The position numbers were made by a program, and so were the translations under genes. The notes beneath the pieces are model-generated. The model was not told the origin of the DNA and searched no databases. It saw only the letters and a list, made by a program, of their open reading frames with translations. A stretch of DNA of 64,000 bases from Rhodanobacter sp. (GTDB lineage: Bacteria > Pseudomonadota > Gammaproteobacteria > Xanthomonadales > Rhodanobacteraceae). The DNA is taken from contig SCRM01000005.1 in assembly GCA_004298045.1 (NCBI GenBank), forward strand, positions 186,001 through 250,000, in the 5' to 3' direction. Of this stretch, positions 42,711 to 53,518 are shown piece by piece (position 1 is the stretch's first letter; each line of letters opens with the position of its first letter).

Positions 42711-44864
42711 TCACAGGCCGATGGTGACGGACAGACGCGCCAGGCGCGGCGCGCCGGGGAACAGGTAGCTGTCGCCCCAGGCGCTGCCGGTGTCGCGCCA
42801 GTAGCTGTGGTCGAACACGTTGTCGACCGCCAGCCGCCAGGTCAGGGTGCGCTCGCCCCAATGGGCGGTGTAGCGCAGCCCGGCGTCGAACACGTTGTAG
42901 GCCGGCACGCGCACCCGGCCATCCGCGGTGGCCACGTTGGGCGACGCATAGCGCCAGCCGCCGAGCAGGGCGAGCTGCGGCAGCATGGGCAGGCTGTAAT
43001 CCAGATACGTGGCCACCCGCAGGCGCGGCACGTTGGCCACCTGGTGGCCGTCGTAGGACGGCGTGCCGGTGTTGCGGGCCTCGGCGCGGATCAGGTTGGC
43101 GCTGGCATCCAGCCGCAGGTGCGTGGTGAGCTGCCCGTGCGCACCCAGCTCGATGCCGGTGTGCACCTCTTCGCCGTGCTCGACGAAGGTGTAGCCGGCA
43201 GCCGAGTCATCCGGCTGCGCGTACTGGTAGGGCTGGCGGATGTGGTACAGCGCGGCGCTCAGGTTGAACGCATCGCTGAGTGCGTATTTCACACCGGTTT
43301 CGAGCTGACGCGACAGCCGTGGGCCGAGGATCGCATCCGGATTGCTGGCCCAGTACGGCGCGGCCAGGCCGAGCGACAAGCCTTCGACGTAGCTGGCGTA
43401 AACCGTGATGGGCGTGGTGGGCTGCCACAGCACGGCGGCTTGCGGCAGGGTGCGGCTCATGCGGGTGTTGCGCGTGAGCGTGCTGCTGCTGTCGTAGTCG
43501 CGTTCGTTGAGGCGGACGAACCGGTTGCCGAGGATGGCTTGCCAGTGGGTACCGAAGTGCAGGCGGTCCATGGCGAACAGCGAGTGCTGCCAGCTGGCGA
43601 GCCGGCGCGCCGAAGCACCGGGCTGATTGGGTGAAGGCGCAAAGTACGGGGGGTTGTTGTCCGCGATGTTGGCGCTGCCGACGTAGTCGTAGACCTCGAT
43701 GCGGCGGTCGATGGTGCGGCGGAAGGCGCTGGCGCCGAGGGTCAGGTCATGGCTCACTGCGCCCGTGTCGAAGTGGCCCTGGAGCGTGGCACGCGCCTCG
43801 TCCGCCACGCGGGTGTCGTCGGGGCTGCGGTAGTCATAGATGTCGTAACCACCGTCGGGAGCGAAGTAGGCCCCGGTGGTGAGCAGGTTCGCGCAGGCAT
43901 CCTGATAGAAGCAGCCGTAGGCGAACGCGACGTTGTCCTGGATCACGCCGCGGCTGTGGCCGGCGGCAAGGTTGGCGTTCCAGTCGTCGTTGAACGCGTA
44001 GCGGAAGCGGGCGCTGGTGTTGGCGCTGTGGATGCCCACCGGGAGTTGCCACGGCTCGTAGCCCAGCAGGCGCGTGGGGTCGGGGTGCTGCGGGATGACC
44101 GTGCCGCCGAGCAGTTGATAGCCGGAGACCGAGCGCTGCGCGCTGGTCTGGTAGTCGCTGTCGAGTTCCAGCGTGGCGTTTGGCGCGATCCGCCAATCCG
44201 CCGCAAGCGAGTAAAAGTTGCGTCGGCCATTGGCATGCTGCACGTAGGAGTGGATGTCCTCCCACGCGAGATTGGCGCGCACGCCGAAGCTGGGCGTAAG
44301 CCAGGTGCCGACGTCGAGCGCGCCGTAGCGCGCGCCGTGCGAGTCGGTGCCGAGCGTCACGTCGCGCACCTCGGCCGGCCGCTTGCTGACGTAGTTCACC
44401 ACGCCGCCGGGTTCCATCACCCCGGCATCGAGCCCGGCGAGGCCGGAAAGCACCTCCACCTGCTGCTTGTCCTCCAGTGCCACCTTCTGCTCGCCGACCA
44501 GGGTGAGACCGTTCAGGCGGTAGCCGGTGGCGAGGTCGAGCGGATAGCCGCGGATCGAGATGTTCTGGTAGTAGCCCACGGCCGCGTAGTTGTCGCCAAG
44601 CGCGGCATCGGTGCGGGCCAGCTCCGACAAGGTGCGGATCTGGCGATCGTCGATCAGCGCGCGCGGGATCACCGTGACCGAGGCCGGCGTGTCGTGCAGC
44701 GGCGCGTTGCCCCAGGTCGCCAGTTTCGCGTTGTTGCGGTCGGTGTGCGTCGTGGCCTTGACGTGTATGGCGGCCAGGTCGGTGGTTTGCACCTCCGCGG
44801 CGCGCGTAGCGGGCGCGAGGGCGGCGAGCAGGGCAAGCAGCAGGGAAGTACGGGGAAGCGTCAT
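42711..44864 (-). CDS. TonB-dependent receptor, predicted thiamine outer-membrane transporter
   Basis: 717 aa from ATG 44864 with a signal peptide (LLLALLAALAPATRAAE). The plug domain has APLHDTPASVTVIPRALIDD, ISIRGYPLDLATGYRLNGL and VEVLSGLAGLDAGVMEPGGVVNYVSKRP; then a barrel ending in ARLSVTIGL. By sequence it is closest in style to siderophore receptors. The TPP riboswitch 83 bases upstream and the downstream pnuT show that its regulation follows thiamine pyrophosphate, so thiamine or a phosphate ester is the likely ligand. Confidence 0.87.
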   Translation of the reverse strand: MTLPRTSLLLALLAALAPATRAAEVQTTDLAAIHVKATTHTDRNNAKLATWGNAPLHDTPASVTVIPRALIDDRQIRTLSELARTDAALGDNYAAVGYYQNISIRGYPLDLATGYRLNGLTLVGEQKVALEDKQQVEVLSGLAGLDAGVMEPGGVVNYVSKRPAEVRDVTLGTDSHGARYGALDVGTWLTPSFGVRANLAWEDIHSYVQHANGRRNFYSLAADWRIAPNATLELDSDYQTSAQRSVSGYQLLGGTVIPQHPDPTRLLGYEPWQLPVGIHSANTSARFRYAFNDDWNANLAAGHSRGVIQDNVAFAYGCFYQDACANLLTTGAYFAPDGGYDIYDYRSPDDTRVADEARATLQGHFDTGAVSHDLTLGASAFRRTIDRRIEVYDYVGSANIADNNPPYFAPSPNQPGASARRLASWQHSLFAMDRLHFGTHWQAILGNRFVRLNERDYDSSSTLTRNTRMSRTLPQAAVLWQPTTPITVYASYVEGLSLGLAAPYWASNPDAILGPRLSRQLETGVKYALSDAFNLSAALYHIRQPYQYAQPDDSAAGYTFVEHGEEVHTGIELGAHGQLTTHLRLDASANLIRAEARNTGTPSYDGHQVANVPRLRVATYLDYSLPMLPQLALLGGWRYASPNVATADGRVRVPAYNVFDAGLRYTAHWGERTLTWRLAVDNVFDHSYWRDTGSAWGDSYLFPGAPRLARLSVTIGL

Positions 44865-44946
44865 CGTCGTGGGTCGCCGTGGGAAACGGGCGAAGCGACG
44901 ATGAACCGCGTGCGCCGGTCGGGCGCGATCGCGATTCTGGATCAAG

Positions 44947-45018
44947 CTCCCTACGCCGGTTCTAACCGGGTCAGGTTCCAAGGGACTCTCTCAGCCCGGC
45001 AACGCCGGGCACCCCCGC
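44947..45018 (-). promoter_or_regulatory. TPP riboswitch (THI box)
   Basis: On the minus strand: CGGGGGUGCC, then GGGCUGAGAGAG (the conserved pyrimidine-sensor loop CUGAGA), CCCUUGGAACCUGACCCGG (conserved GAACCUGA) and CGGCGUAGGGA closing the structure. P1 (GGGGGU/...AGGGA), P2 and P4 stems can form. It lies upstream of the TonB receptor and pnuT and should shut them off when TPP is plentiful. Confidence 0.96.
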
Positions 45019-45056
45019 TTCAGCTGCCAATTAGACCACGAACGAACCAGCTTGCG

Positions 45057-46184
45057 TCAAGCGGCGCGGATGGTTGCCAGTAGACGGCGGCCGTCGGTGC
45101 TGCGGAACCAGGCGGCATGGCCGCGCAGGAAGGTGTCCCACGCCACGTCGGCATGCGCGCGCGAATGCGTGGCGCCGTGGAAGTAATCCACTTCGGAAAT
45201 GGCGAAATCGACGTGCACGATCGGCAGCAGCTCGGCGAGCAGGTCGAGATCCGCGCGGGTCAGCGGATGTTCGTCCTGATAACCGGCTATCAGCGCGAAT
45301 GCCGTACCGGGACGCGCGCGGTTGGTGCCGGGTTCTAGCCAGGCGATGGCGTTGCGCTCGATCGCGGTGGCGAGGTCGAACAGCGCAAAGGTGCGTGCGG
45401 CCAGGCCGAAATCCAGCACGTCGGTGATGCGGGCGTCGGCGCCGTCGTCGCTCCAGCACAGGTTGGAAACATGCCAGTCGCCGTGTGTCCAGCATCGCGG
45501 CTGGGCGCGCAGGCGCGCGGCGGTTTGCGCGTGTTGCGGCCCGAACACGGCGGCGAGTTCGGCCTGCCACGGACGTCCGGACAGATAGACGGCCAAATCC
45601 GGCCGCTGCGTGAGCTGCGCCTGCAGTGCGGCCACCGGGTCGGCGGCTTCGATCAGTTCACTGCGCGCCACCAGCCGATGGGTGGAGCGCTGGGCGGCGG
45701 CGTAGCCGTCCGCAGCGCGGTGGAAGCGCGCAAGCATGGCGCCGGCGCGGTGCGCGCGGCCAAGATCAGTCAACGGCACCCACGACATGGTGTCGCGATA
45801 CACGTCGCGGCCGCGGGCCGGTGCGTGGATTTCGTACACCCAGTCGCACAGCGCGGTGGCGGTGCGGCCGTGGCGGTCGGCAAGCACCGCCGGCACCAGC
45901 ATGCCGTGGCCGGTGAGCCACGCGGCGAAGGCGTGTTCCTCACCCAGGCTCACGACGCTGCGTACGCTGCGGTGATGGCGCTTGACGAACACACACCCGC
46001 CGCCGGTATCGACCAGTGCGGCGCTGGAGAGCGGGCGCGGGCTGTGCCAGACGATATGCCGTGGCGTGCCAAGCGCTGGGTAGGCATCCAGTACCCGGGC
46101 CAGCTCGGTCGCCGTCAGTGGCGGCCAGTCGGGCGGCATGTCGTCGCCGGCAAGGCCGTGGACGTGGTGTTCGGGGAAGCTCAT
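45057..46184 (-). CDS. Aminoglycoside phosphotransferase/choline kinase-like small-molecule kinase
   Basis: 375 aa from ATG 46184. Catalytic Brenner-type motif CWTHGDWHVSNLCW (HGDxHxxN) and the metal site ITDVLDFGLA (D-F-G) are intact. The N-lobe has a Lys in GGCVFVKRHHRSV. It lies upstream of the TPP riboswitch on the same strand. Because PnuT works with a trapping kinase, a thiamine kinase role is attractive but unproven; homoserine, fructosamine or choline kinase roles are also possible. Upstream frame extension has no homology. Confidence 0.75.
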   Translation of the reverse strand: MSFPEHHVHGLAGDDMPPDWPPLTATELARVLDAYPALGTPRHIVWHSPRPLSSAALVDTGGGCVFVKRHHRSVRSVVSLGEEHAFAAWLTGHGMLVPAVLADRHGRTATALCDWVYEIHAPARGRDVYRDTMSWVPLTDLGRAHRAGAMLARFHRAADGYAAAQRSTHRLVARSELIEAADPVAALQAQLTQRPDLAVYLSGRPWQAELAAVFGPQHAQTAARLRAQPRCWTHGDWHVSNLCWSDDGADARITDVLDFGLAARTFALFDLATAIERNAIAWLEPGTNRARPGTAFALIAGYQDEHPLTRADLDLLAELLPIVHVDFAISEVDYFHGATHSRAHADVAWDTFLRGHAAWFRSTDGRRLLATIRAA

Positions 46185-46298
46185 CTGCGCGCAGCATCGA
46201 CCGGAGGGCGAAGTCGGCATTATCGCCGAGCCGGCGCGCCGCTTTCGTGCGCCGCCGGCATCGCGTCTAATGCGAGGCTTTCCCGCGCGTGATCGCCG

Positions 46299-47201
46299 AT
46301 GTCCGCCTTGGTGCTGCTGTTTGTCTGTCTTGCGCTTGGCGTGCTGGTGCGCCGTTTTGCGCACCCACCCGAAGGTACGGTGCGCGGCATCAACTGGTGG
46401 GTACTGAACGTGGCGCTGCCGGCACTGGTGCTCGAGCTGATCCCCAAAGTGCGGCTCGATCCGCAGTTGTGGTTTCTCGTGGTGTCGATGTGGCTGGTGT
46501 TTGCCGGTGCATGGTTGGTATTTGGCTGGCTGGGGCCGCGGCTGGGCTGGTCGCGGCAACGCACGGGCGCGCTGATCCTGGTGTGCGGGCTGGGCAACAC
46601 CGCGTACATGGGGTACCCGATGATTGCCGCGTTGCGTGGCGAAGCCGGCTTGTCGCTCGCGGTCGTGGCCGACCAGCTTGGCGCATTCCCGGTGTTGGCT
46701 TCGGTGGCGGTAGTGGTGGCCTCGCTGTATGCCGGGCGCGCGCCGCATGCACGCGTGATCGTGCGGCGCATTCTTACGTTTCCCGCGTTCCTGGCCTTGC
46801 TGGTTGGCGTGGTGGCGGGCCGCCTCGGCGGCTGGCCGGCGTGGCTCGACGGCGTGTTCCACCCGATTGGCGAAACGCTGACGCCACTCGCGCTGTTTTC
46901 CGTGGGCATGCAGTTCCGCCTGCGTGGCAGCCGCGGCCAATGGGGCGCCACCGCGTGGGGCCTGGGGTGGAAACTCGCGGCGGCGCCGGCCGCGTGTTGG
47001 GTACTCGGCGTTGCGGCCGGCGTCGGCGGCATGGTGCTGGTGGCGGGCGTGCTGCAGGCGGCGATGGCACCGATGGTGTCGGCCACGATCCTGGCCGACG
47101 AATACGGCCTCGACCCCGAACTGGCCAACACCGTGCTCGGTCTCGGCATCCTGGTTTCGCTCGTGACGGTGCCGCTGGCCAACGCGTGGCTGGGCACGTG
47201 A
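46299..47201 (+). CDS. AEC-family transporter (auxin efflux carrier-like)
   Basis: 300 aa, ten hydrophobic helices. Family features: NWWVLNVALPALVLELIP near the N-terminus, CGLGNTAYMGYPMIAALRGEAGL in the middle and APMVSATILADEYGLDPELANTVLGLGILVSLVTVPL at the end, forming the crossed-helix sodium/BASS-like transporter fold. Substrates in bacteria include malate or other organic acids; none can be assigned here. Divergent from the kinase gene. hslR follows 22 bases downstream. Confidence 0.88.
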   Translation: MSALVLLFVCLALGVLVRRFAHPPEGTVRGINWWVLNVALPALVLELIPKVRLDPQLWFLVVSMWLVFAGAWLVFGWLGPRLGWSRQRTGALILVCGLGNTAYMGYPMIAALRGEAGLSLAVVADQLGAFPVLASVAVVVASLYAGRAPHARVIVRRILTFPAFLALLVGVVAGRLGGWPAWLDGVFHPIGETLTPLALFSVGMQFRLRGSRGQWGATAWGLGWKLAAAPAACWVLGVAAGVGGMVLVAGVLQAAMAPMVSATILADEYGLDPELANTVLGLGILVSLVTVPLANAWLGT

Positions 47202-47223
47202 CGACCTCCGTCGGCGTGCGATC

Positions 47224-47631
47224 ATGCTGCCGATGAACGAGTACGACGCAAGCACTGGTATCCGTGCCGATCAGTGGTTGTGGGCGGCGCGGCTTTTCAA
47301 GACGCGCGGCCTCGCCAAGCAGGCCATTGAAGGTGGCAAGGTCACCGTCAATGATGGCGGCTGCAAGCCGGCGAAGCTGGTGCATGTGGGCGACGTGCTG
47401 CAGGTGACGCGCGGCGCGGAGCGGCTGGAAGTCGAGCTGCTGGCGGTGTCCGCGCAACGGGGCCCGGCCAGTGCGGCGCAGGCGCTCTACCGCGAAAGCG
47501 CGGCCAGCGTGCAGGCGCGCGCGTTGCGCCGTGAGGAGCAGCGCCTGATCGGCCGCCAGGCGCCGCCGCGGCGGCCGGACAAGCACGCGCGTCGACGGTT
47601 GCGCGACCTCAAGGATCAATCGGCGCCGTGA
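47224..47631 (+). CDS. hslR: Ribosome-associated heat shock protein 15, S4 domain
   Basis: 135 aa (ATG 47224; ATG 47233 also possible). An S4 RNA-binding domain RADQWLWAARLFKTRGLAKQAIEGGKVTVNDG...VHVGDVLQVTRG followed by a basic helical C-terminus RRPDKHARRRLRDL. Hsp15 binds 50S subunits bearing nascent chains with tRNA and recycles them after heat stress. Possibly cotranscribed with the AEC gene. Confidence 0.93.
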   Translation: MLPMNEYDASTGIRADQWLWAARLFKTRGLAKQAIEGGKVTVNDGGCKPAKLVHVGDVLQVTRGAERLEVELLAVSAQRGPASAAQALYRESAASVQARALRREEQRLIGRQAPPRRPDKHARRRLRDLKDQSAP

Positions 47632-47745
47632 TCGGATGCCTGCGCGCGGCAGCTGAGCACTGCATCCCAGTTTGTGTGCGCGGGACGTCTCACCATCCAG
47701 CCATCAACCCGCCGTACGCGGCGGCGGGCCTATGGGAGGTGGGCG

Positions 47746-48306
47746 ATGAACAGCACCGGCTTTTTGCGCAAGCTCCTGGGAAGCATGGGAAACCCGGCCG
47801 CACCGGCCACAGTGTGGCGAAAGACACTTGCCGACACGCGCGTGCTGGTGGTGGACGACTCGCCCACGATCTGCGCCGTGCTGGGCCGCATGCTGGAACA
47901 GGACGGCTACGCGGTGCACAAGGCGGTCGATGGCGAGCAGGCGATCGAGCTGGCCGTCGCGGGCCAGCCGGGGCTGATCTTTCTCGATATCGTGCTGCCG
48001 GGCGTGAACGGCTTTGCGGTGCTGCGCACGTTGCGGCACGCACCGCAAACCGCGCACATTCCGATCGTGATGATGAGCGGCAACCCGCAGGCGACCGAGC
48101 AGTTCTACGTGCAGCGTTTTGGTGCCGACGACTTCATCAAGAAGCCGTTCGGTCGCTCGGCGGTGCAGGCCAGCATTGACACCCTGGTGCGCGCCGGGCG
48201 CTTGCCGGCAAGGCCGGACGAGGTGGTGGCCATGGCTGCCGGTGTCCTGCAGCCCGCTGCAACCGACGCTCCTTCCGAGTCGAACCTGCTGGTGCATCAC
48301 GGCTGA
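47746..48306 (+). CDS. CheY-like response regulator, first of a tandem pair
   Basis: 186 aa from ATG 47746 with GGGAGG upstream. A 30-residue N-terminal extension precedes a full receiver domain: acidic pair D37-D38 (LVVDDSPT), phospho-acceptor Asp81 in LIFLDIVLPG, Ser in VMMSGN and Lys in FIKKPF. There is no DNA-binding output domain; the C-terminal about 40 residues are Ala/Pro-rich. The next gene is a paralogue with the same layout. No cognate kinase is adjacent. It may feed a twitching (PilG/PilH-like) or chemotaxis-like pathway. Confidence 0.88.
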   Translation: MNSTGFLRKLLGSMGNPAAPATVWRKTLADTRVLVVDDSPTICAVLGRMLEQDGYAVHKAVDGEQAIELAVAGQPGLIFLDIVLPGVNGFAVLRTLRHAPQTAHIPIVMMSGNPQATEQFYVQRFGADDFIKKPFGRSAVQASIDTLVRAGRLPARPDEVVAMAAGVLQPAATDAPSESNLLVHHG

Positions 48307-48422
48307 TCCGGGTAGCCGCCCGGCGCACCGCCCGTTTTCGTCACCCACGCCTGCTTGCGCTGGCACGCGGTGCCGGTGACACTCCGCCCATGTCGCCACG
48401 GGAAGCGGCAGGGGGCAGGAGC

Positions 48423-49019
48423 ATGGCCGGATTCGGTTTGTTGAAGCGACTGGTGGGCGGTCGCGAGCGCCGTCACAGCGAGCCGCGCGTGCGTGCGATG
48501 GCGTCCACCTGCATGCTGGTGGTCGACGACTCGCCGACAATCCGCGCCGTGCTCGGCAAGATGCTTATCCAGGACGGTTACGCCGTCATCAAGGCCGCCA
48601 ATGGTGCCGAGGCGCTGGAACTCGCGCGACGGGAGCACCCGGGGCTGATTTTTCTCGACATCGTGATGCCCGGCGTGTCCGGCTTCGAGGTGCTGCGCAC
48701 GCTGCGCCACGAGACGGCTACGCAGGCCACGCCCATCGTGATGATCAGCGGCAATGTGCAGGCGACCGAACAGTTCTATGTGCAGCGCTACGGGGCCGAC
48801 GATTTCATGAAAAAGCCGTTCGGCCGTGAAGAGGTGTTCGAGCGCATCCAGCAACTGGTGCTGGCCGGTCGGCTGCCGCGCCGCGCCGCCACCGCGCCGG
48901 AGCCCTTGCCGGCCACCGACAGTCAAGCCGAGTGGGATGCCATCCCGGACATCGCCATGCCGGATGCGGACCACTTGGTCGACGCCACCAAATCGGCTGC
49001 CGACCAAGCCGAAAAGTAG
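48423..49019 (+). CDS. CheY-like response regulator, second of a tandem pair
   Basis: 198 aa from ATG 48423 (GGGGGCAGGA site); ATG 48390 is a weaker option. N-terminal basic extension (GLLKRLVGGRERRHSEPRVRA), then the receiver with LVVDDSPTIRAVLGKML, phospho-Asp in LIFLDIVMPG, VMISGN and FMKKPFGREE, and an acidic C-terminal tail. It shares the run QATEQFYVQR(F/Y)GADDF with the preceding gene, so the pair arose by duplication and both keep all phosphorylation residues. Confidence 0.88.
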   Translation: MAGFGLLKRLVGGRERRHSEPRVRAMASTCMLVVDDSPTIRAVLGKMLIQDGYAVIKAANGAEALELARREHPGLIFLDIVMPGVSGFEVLRTLRHETATQATPIVMISGNVQATEQFYVQRYGADDFMKKPFGREEVFERIQQLVLAGRLPRRAATAPEPLPATDSQAEWDAIPDIAMPDADHLVDATKSAADQAEK

Positions 49020-49021
49020 CC

Positions 49022-49084
49022 GTGGGTCGGGTTTCAGCCCGACGGCGCCTTACCGACCGCCGGTCGGGCTGAAACCCGAGCCAC
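49022..49084. repeat. REP-like intergenic palindrome, copy 4
   Basis: Starts 2 bases after the stop of the second regulator. GTGGGTCGGGTTTCAGCCCGACGG...CCGGTCGGGCTGAAACCCGAGCCAC folds into one long hairpin (about 20-bp stem with few mismatches). It may end both convergent transcripts (regulator and mutS). Confidence 0.82.
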
Positions 49085-49126
49085 GGGGGTTTCGGATCAG
49101 CGTGGGTCGCGCTGCCGAATCCCGTC

Positions 49127-51703
49127 TCACGCGTCGGGCCGCAAGGCCTTCAGCCGGTACAGCGCGTCCAGCGCCTCGCGCGGCGACAGGGTGTCAGGGT
49201 CGATCGTGTCCAGCGCATCTTCGATGGCCGAGGGCGCGGGCGGGGCAAACAGCGACAGCTGCGGTGAGTCCGCGGCAGCCGTTTGCGTGCTGCCGGCAAG
49301 CATGCCGTGTTCGAGCTTTGCCAGCGTGCGACGCGCATCGGCAATCACCGCGCGCGGCAGGCCGGCGAGTGCCGCCACCTGCAGGCCGAAGCTGCGGTTC
49401 GCCGGACCGTCCTTCACCGCGTGCATGAACACCAGTTGCTCGCCGTACTCGACCGCGTCGAGGTGCACGTTGGCGATGGTCGGGTACTCGTTGGCGAGCT
49501 CGGTCAGCTCGAAATAATGGGTGGCGAACAGCACGAACGCATGGCTCACGGTGGCCAGGTGCACCGCGGCGGCGCGCGCGAGCGCGAGGCCGTCGTAGGT
49601 GCTGGTGCCGCGGCCCACCTCGTCCATCAGCACCAGGCTGTGCGCGGTGGCGTTGTGCAGGATGTTCGCGGTTTCGCTCATTTCCACCATGAAGGTGGAT
49701 TGCCCGCGTGCGAGGTCGTCGCCGGCGCCGATGCGGGTAAAGATGCGGTCGACCGGACCGATCACGGCACGGCTGGCGGGCACGTAGCTGCCGATGTGGG
49801 CGAGCAGCACGATCAGCGCGTTCTGCCGCATGTAGGTGCTTTTGCCACCCATGTTGGGGCCGGTGATGACCAGCATGCGGCGGGCTTCGTCCAGCATGAG
49901 GTCGTTCGGCTCAAACGGCTCTTCGCGCACTTTCTCCACCACCGGGTGGCGCCCGCGTTCGATCTGCATGCCGGCGGTTTCGGTGAGCTCCGGCGGGTTC
50001 CAGTCGAGCGTGTCGGCGCGTTCGGCGAGGCAGCCGAGCACATCGAGTTCGGCGATGGCCTGGGCGGCCTGCTTCAGTGGTTCGAGCCGCTCGGTCAGGG
50101 TGCCGAGCAGGGCGTCGTAGAGTGCGCGTTCGCGCATCAGCGAGCGTTCCTTGGCCGAGAGCACCTTGTCCTCGAACTGCTTGAGCTCCTCGGTGATGTA
50201 GCGCTCGGCGTTCTTGGTGGTCTGGCGGCGGGTGTAGTGCGTGGGGGCCTTGTCGGCCTGCGCCTTGGTGATCTCGATGTAGTAGCCGTGGACGCGGTTG
50301 TAGCCGACCTTGAGCGTGGGGATGCCGCTCGCTGCACGCTCGCGTTCTTCCAGCTCCACCAGGTACTGGTCGGCGTGGTTCGCGAGCCGGCGCAGCTCAT
50401 CCAGCTCGGCGTCGTAGCCGTCGGCAATGATGCCACCATCGCGCTGCAGCACCGGCGGTTGGGCGACGATGGCGTGCACCAGCAGCTCGGTGCTGTGTGC
50501 GTGGTCGCCGATACGCGCGACCAGCGCGTGCAGCAGCGGACTGTCCAGCGGGGCGACGCGCTCGCGCAGGGCGGGCGCCGCGAGCAGGCCGTCGCGCAGG
50601 GTGGAAAGGTCGCGCGGCCGCGCCGAGCGCAGGGCGACGCGGGCAAGGATGCGTTCCAGATCGCCGATGGCGCGCAGTTGCTCGCGCAAGGGCGCGTAGC
50701 CGCGGTTGTCGATCAGGGTGCCGATGGCCTGGTGGCGCGCGCGCAGCACGGCGTGCGCACGCAGCGGGCGGTTCAGCCAGCGGCGCAGGAGGCGTGCGCC
50801 CATCGGCGTCACGGTTTCGTCCAGCACGCCGAGCAGAGTGTGTTCGGCGCGGCCGCTTGGGTGGGTGTCCAGCTCCAGGTTGCGCCGGGTGGCGGCGTCC
50901 AGCGCAATGGTTTCGTCGGCCGATTCCACCGCCATGCCGGAGAGGTGTGGCAGCGCGTTTTTCTGGGTTTCCTCGACGTAGGTAAGCAGGCAGCCGGCGG
51001 CGCCGATCGCCAGCGGCAGGTGCTCGGCGCCGAAGCCGGAGAGATCGCGGGTGCCGAAGAAACGGTTGAGTTCCCGGCGCGCGGCGTCGGCGTCGAAATG
51101 CCACGGCGGGCGCTTGCGCAGGCCGGGCATGGCGGCCACCGCGGGCGGCAGGGCGGCCGCTTCGTCCACCAGCGTTTCCGCCGGCTGCAGGCGCGCCAGC
51201 TCGGCGGCCAGACCTTCGGCGTCGGCGACTTCGCTCAAGAGGAAACGCCCGCTCGACAGGTCGGCCCAGGCCAGCCCGTAGCCATGTTTTGGCCCGGCGG
51301 CAATCGCCAGGAGCAGGTTGTCCCGCCGCTGTTCGAGCAAGGCCTCCTCGGTGACCGTGCCGGGGGTCACCACGCGCACCACCTTGCGCTCCATCGGCCC
51401 CTTGCCGTTGGGGTCGCCGAACTGCTCGCAGATGGCCACCGACTCGCCCAGCCGCACGAGCCGCGCAAGGTAGTTCTCCACTGCGTGGTACGGCAGGCCG
51501 GCCATCGGGATCGGCACCCCGGCGGATTGCCCACGCTGGGTCAGCGTGAGATCGAGCAGCCGCGCGGCCTTGCGCGCGTCGTCGTAGAACGTCTCGTAGA
51601 AGTCCCCCATGCGGAAAAACAGCAACACATCCGGGTGTTCCGCCTTCACCGCCAGGTACTGGCGCATGAGCGGGGTGTGCTGGGAGATTTCGTCGTCGGT
51701 CAT
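49127..51703 (-). CDS. mutS: DNA mismatch repair protein MutS
   Basis: 858 aa from ATG 51703. The mismatch-binding [10 protein letters not shown] (Phe-x-Glu) is near the N-terminus, with connector, lever and clamp domains; the ATPase has [15 protein letters not shown] (Walker A), the [12 protein letters not shown] block and [18 protein letters not shown] (Walker B), then the helix-turn-helix dimer region. Recognises mismatches and recruits MutL. mutS-pncC-recA-recX is a conserved neighbourhood. Confidence 0.97.
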   Translation of the reverse strand: MTDDEISQHTPLMRQYLAVKAEHPDVLLFFRMGDFYETFYDDARKAARLLDLTLTQRGQSAGVPIPMAGLPYHAVENYLARLVRLGESVAICEQFGDPNGKGPMERKVVRVVTPGTVTEEALLEQRRDNLLLAIAAGPKHGYGLAWADLSSGRFLLSEVADAEGLAAELARLQPAETLVDEAAALPPAVAAMPGLRKRPPWHFDADAARRELNRFFGTRDLSGFGAEHLPLAIGAAGCLLTYVEETQKNALPHLSGMAVESADETIALDAATRRNLELDTHPSGRAEHTLLGVLDETVTPMGARLLRRWLNRPLRAHAVLRARHQAIGTLIDNRGYAPLREQLRAIGDLERILARVALRSARPRDLSTLRDGLLAAPALRERVAPLDSPLLHALVARIGDHAHSTELLVHAIVAQPPVLQRDGGIIADGYDAELDELRRLANHADQYLVELEERERAASGIPTLKVGYNRVHGYYIEITKAQADKAPTHYTRRQTTKNAERYITEELKQFEDKVLSAKERSLMRERALYDALLGTLTERLEPLKQAAQAIAELDVLGCLAERADTLDWNPPELTETAGMQIERGRHPVVEKVREEPFEPNDLMLDEARRMLVITGPNMGGKSTYMRQNALIVLLAHIGSYVPASRAVIGPVDRIFTRIGAGDDLARGQSTFMVEMSETANILHNATAHSLVLMDEVGRGTSTYDGLALARAAAVHLATVSHAFVLFATHYFELTELANEYPTIANVHLDAVEYGEQLVFMHAVKDGPANRSFGLQVAALAGLPRAVIADARRTLAKLEHGMLAGSTQTAAADSPQLSLFAPPAPSAIEDALDTIDPDTLSPREALDALYRLKALRPDA

Positions 51704-51786
51704 TGCAGGGTCTTGGCGGGTGCGCGCCGGAAGGGTAGAACGAAGAGCCGCGTGCTGCTGCACGCATTCCAGCCGGAGAGTGTCGC

Positions 51787-52296
51787 ATGGAGCCTGCTGC
51801 CATCCCCACCGATCAAGACCTGCTCGCGCTGGCGCAGGGCGTCGCGGCGGCCACGCTGCGGCAACGCCTGATGCTGGTCACTGCCGAATCCTGCAGCGGC
51901 GGCTGGATCGCCAAGACCCTCACCGATATCCCCGGCAGCTCAGCCTGGTTCGATGCCGGCGTGGTGACCTACAGCTACGAGGCCAAGCAAGCCTTGCTGG
52001 GCGTCGATCCGCGCACGCTCGAGCGCACCGGCGCCGTCAGCGAGGAGACTGCACTGGAGATGGTTTCCGGTGCGCTGGCGCGCTTTGGCGCCGGGGTGGC
52101 GGTGGCCGTCACCGGCATCGCCGGGCCCTCCGGCGGTACGCCGGACAAGCCCGTCGGCTCGGTCTGGATCGCCTGGAAGCGCCGCGGCGGCTACGCGCAC
52201 ACCAGGCTGTTCCACTTTGATGGCGACCGTGACGCCGTGCGCCGACAGACGGTGGCCGCGGCCCTCATCGGCGTGCGCAAGACGCTGACAGTGTGA
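51787..52296 (+). CDS. pncC: Nicotinamide-nucleotide amidase (CinA C-terminal type)
   Basis: 169 aa. Deamidates NMN to nicotinate mononucleotide in NAD recycling. Family motifs: [24 protein letters not shown] (nucleophile Ser region), [26 protein letters not shown] and [24 protein letters not shown]. Only the CinA C-terminal domain is present, as in PncC/YgaD. Directly upstream of recA, as in E. coli. Confidence 0.95.
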   Translation: MEPAAIPTDQDLLALAQGVAAATLRQRLMLVTAESCSGGWIAKTLTDIPGSSAWFDAGVVTYSYEAKQALLGVDPRTLERTGAVSEETALEMVSGALARFGAGVAVAVTGIAGPSGGTPDKPVGSVWIAWKRRGGYAHTRLFHFDGDRDAVRRQTVAAALIGVRKTLTV

Positions 52297-52418
52297 TGCG
52301 CATGCGGCGGGCTGGCGCGCTTGACCGGTATGGGATACTTCTTCCGGCCTGATCGCAGCCGGTGAGACGCCATCAGGCCATGATGCAATCCATTCACAGC
52401 CCACTCGGAACCCCCACG

Positions 52419-53459
<1,041 letters not shown>

Positions 53460-53518
53460 TGCCGGGCGCGGGCACGACGGGGTCAGGATCCAGCGCGGCC
53501 ACTGCGGGGTAACTGCCG

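Noticed and set aside
52297..52418. LexA/SOS box upstream of recA
   Set aside because: No CTGT-N8-ACAG or close variant was found by eye; a divergent operator cannot be excluded, so none is annotated.
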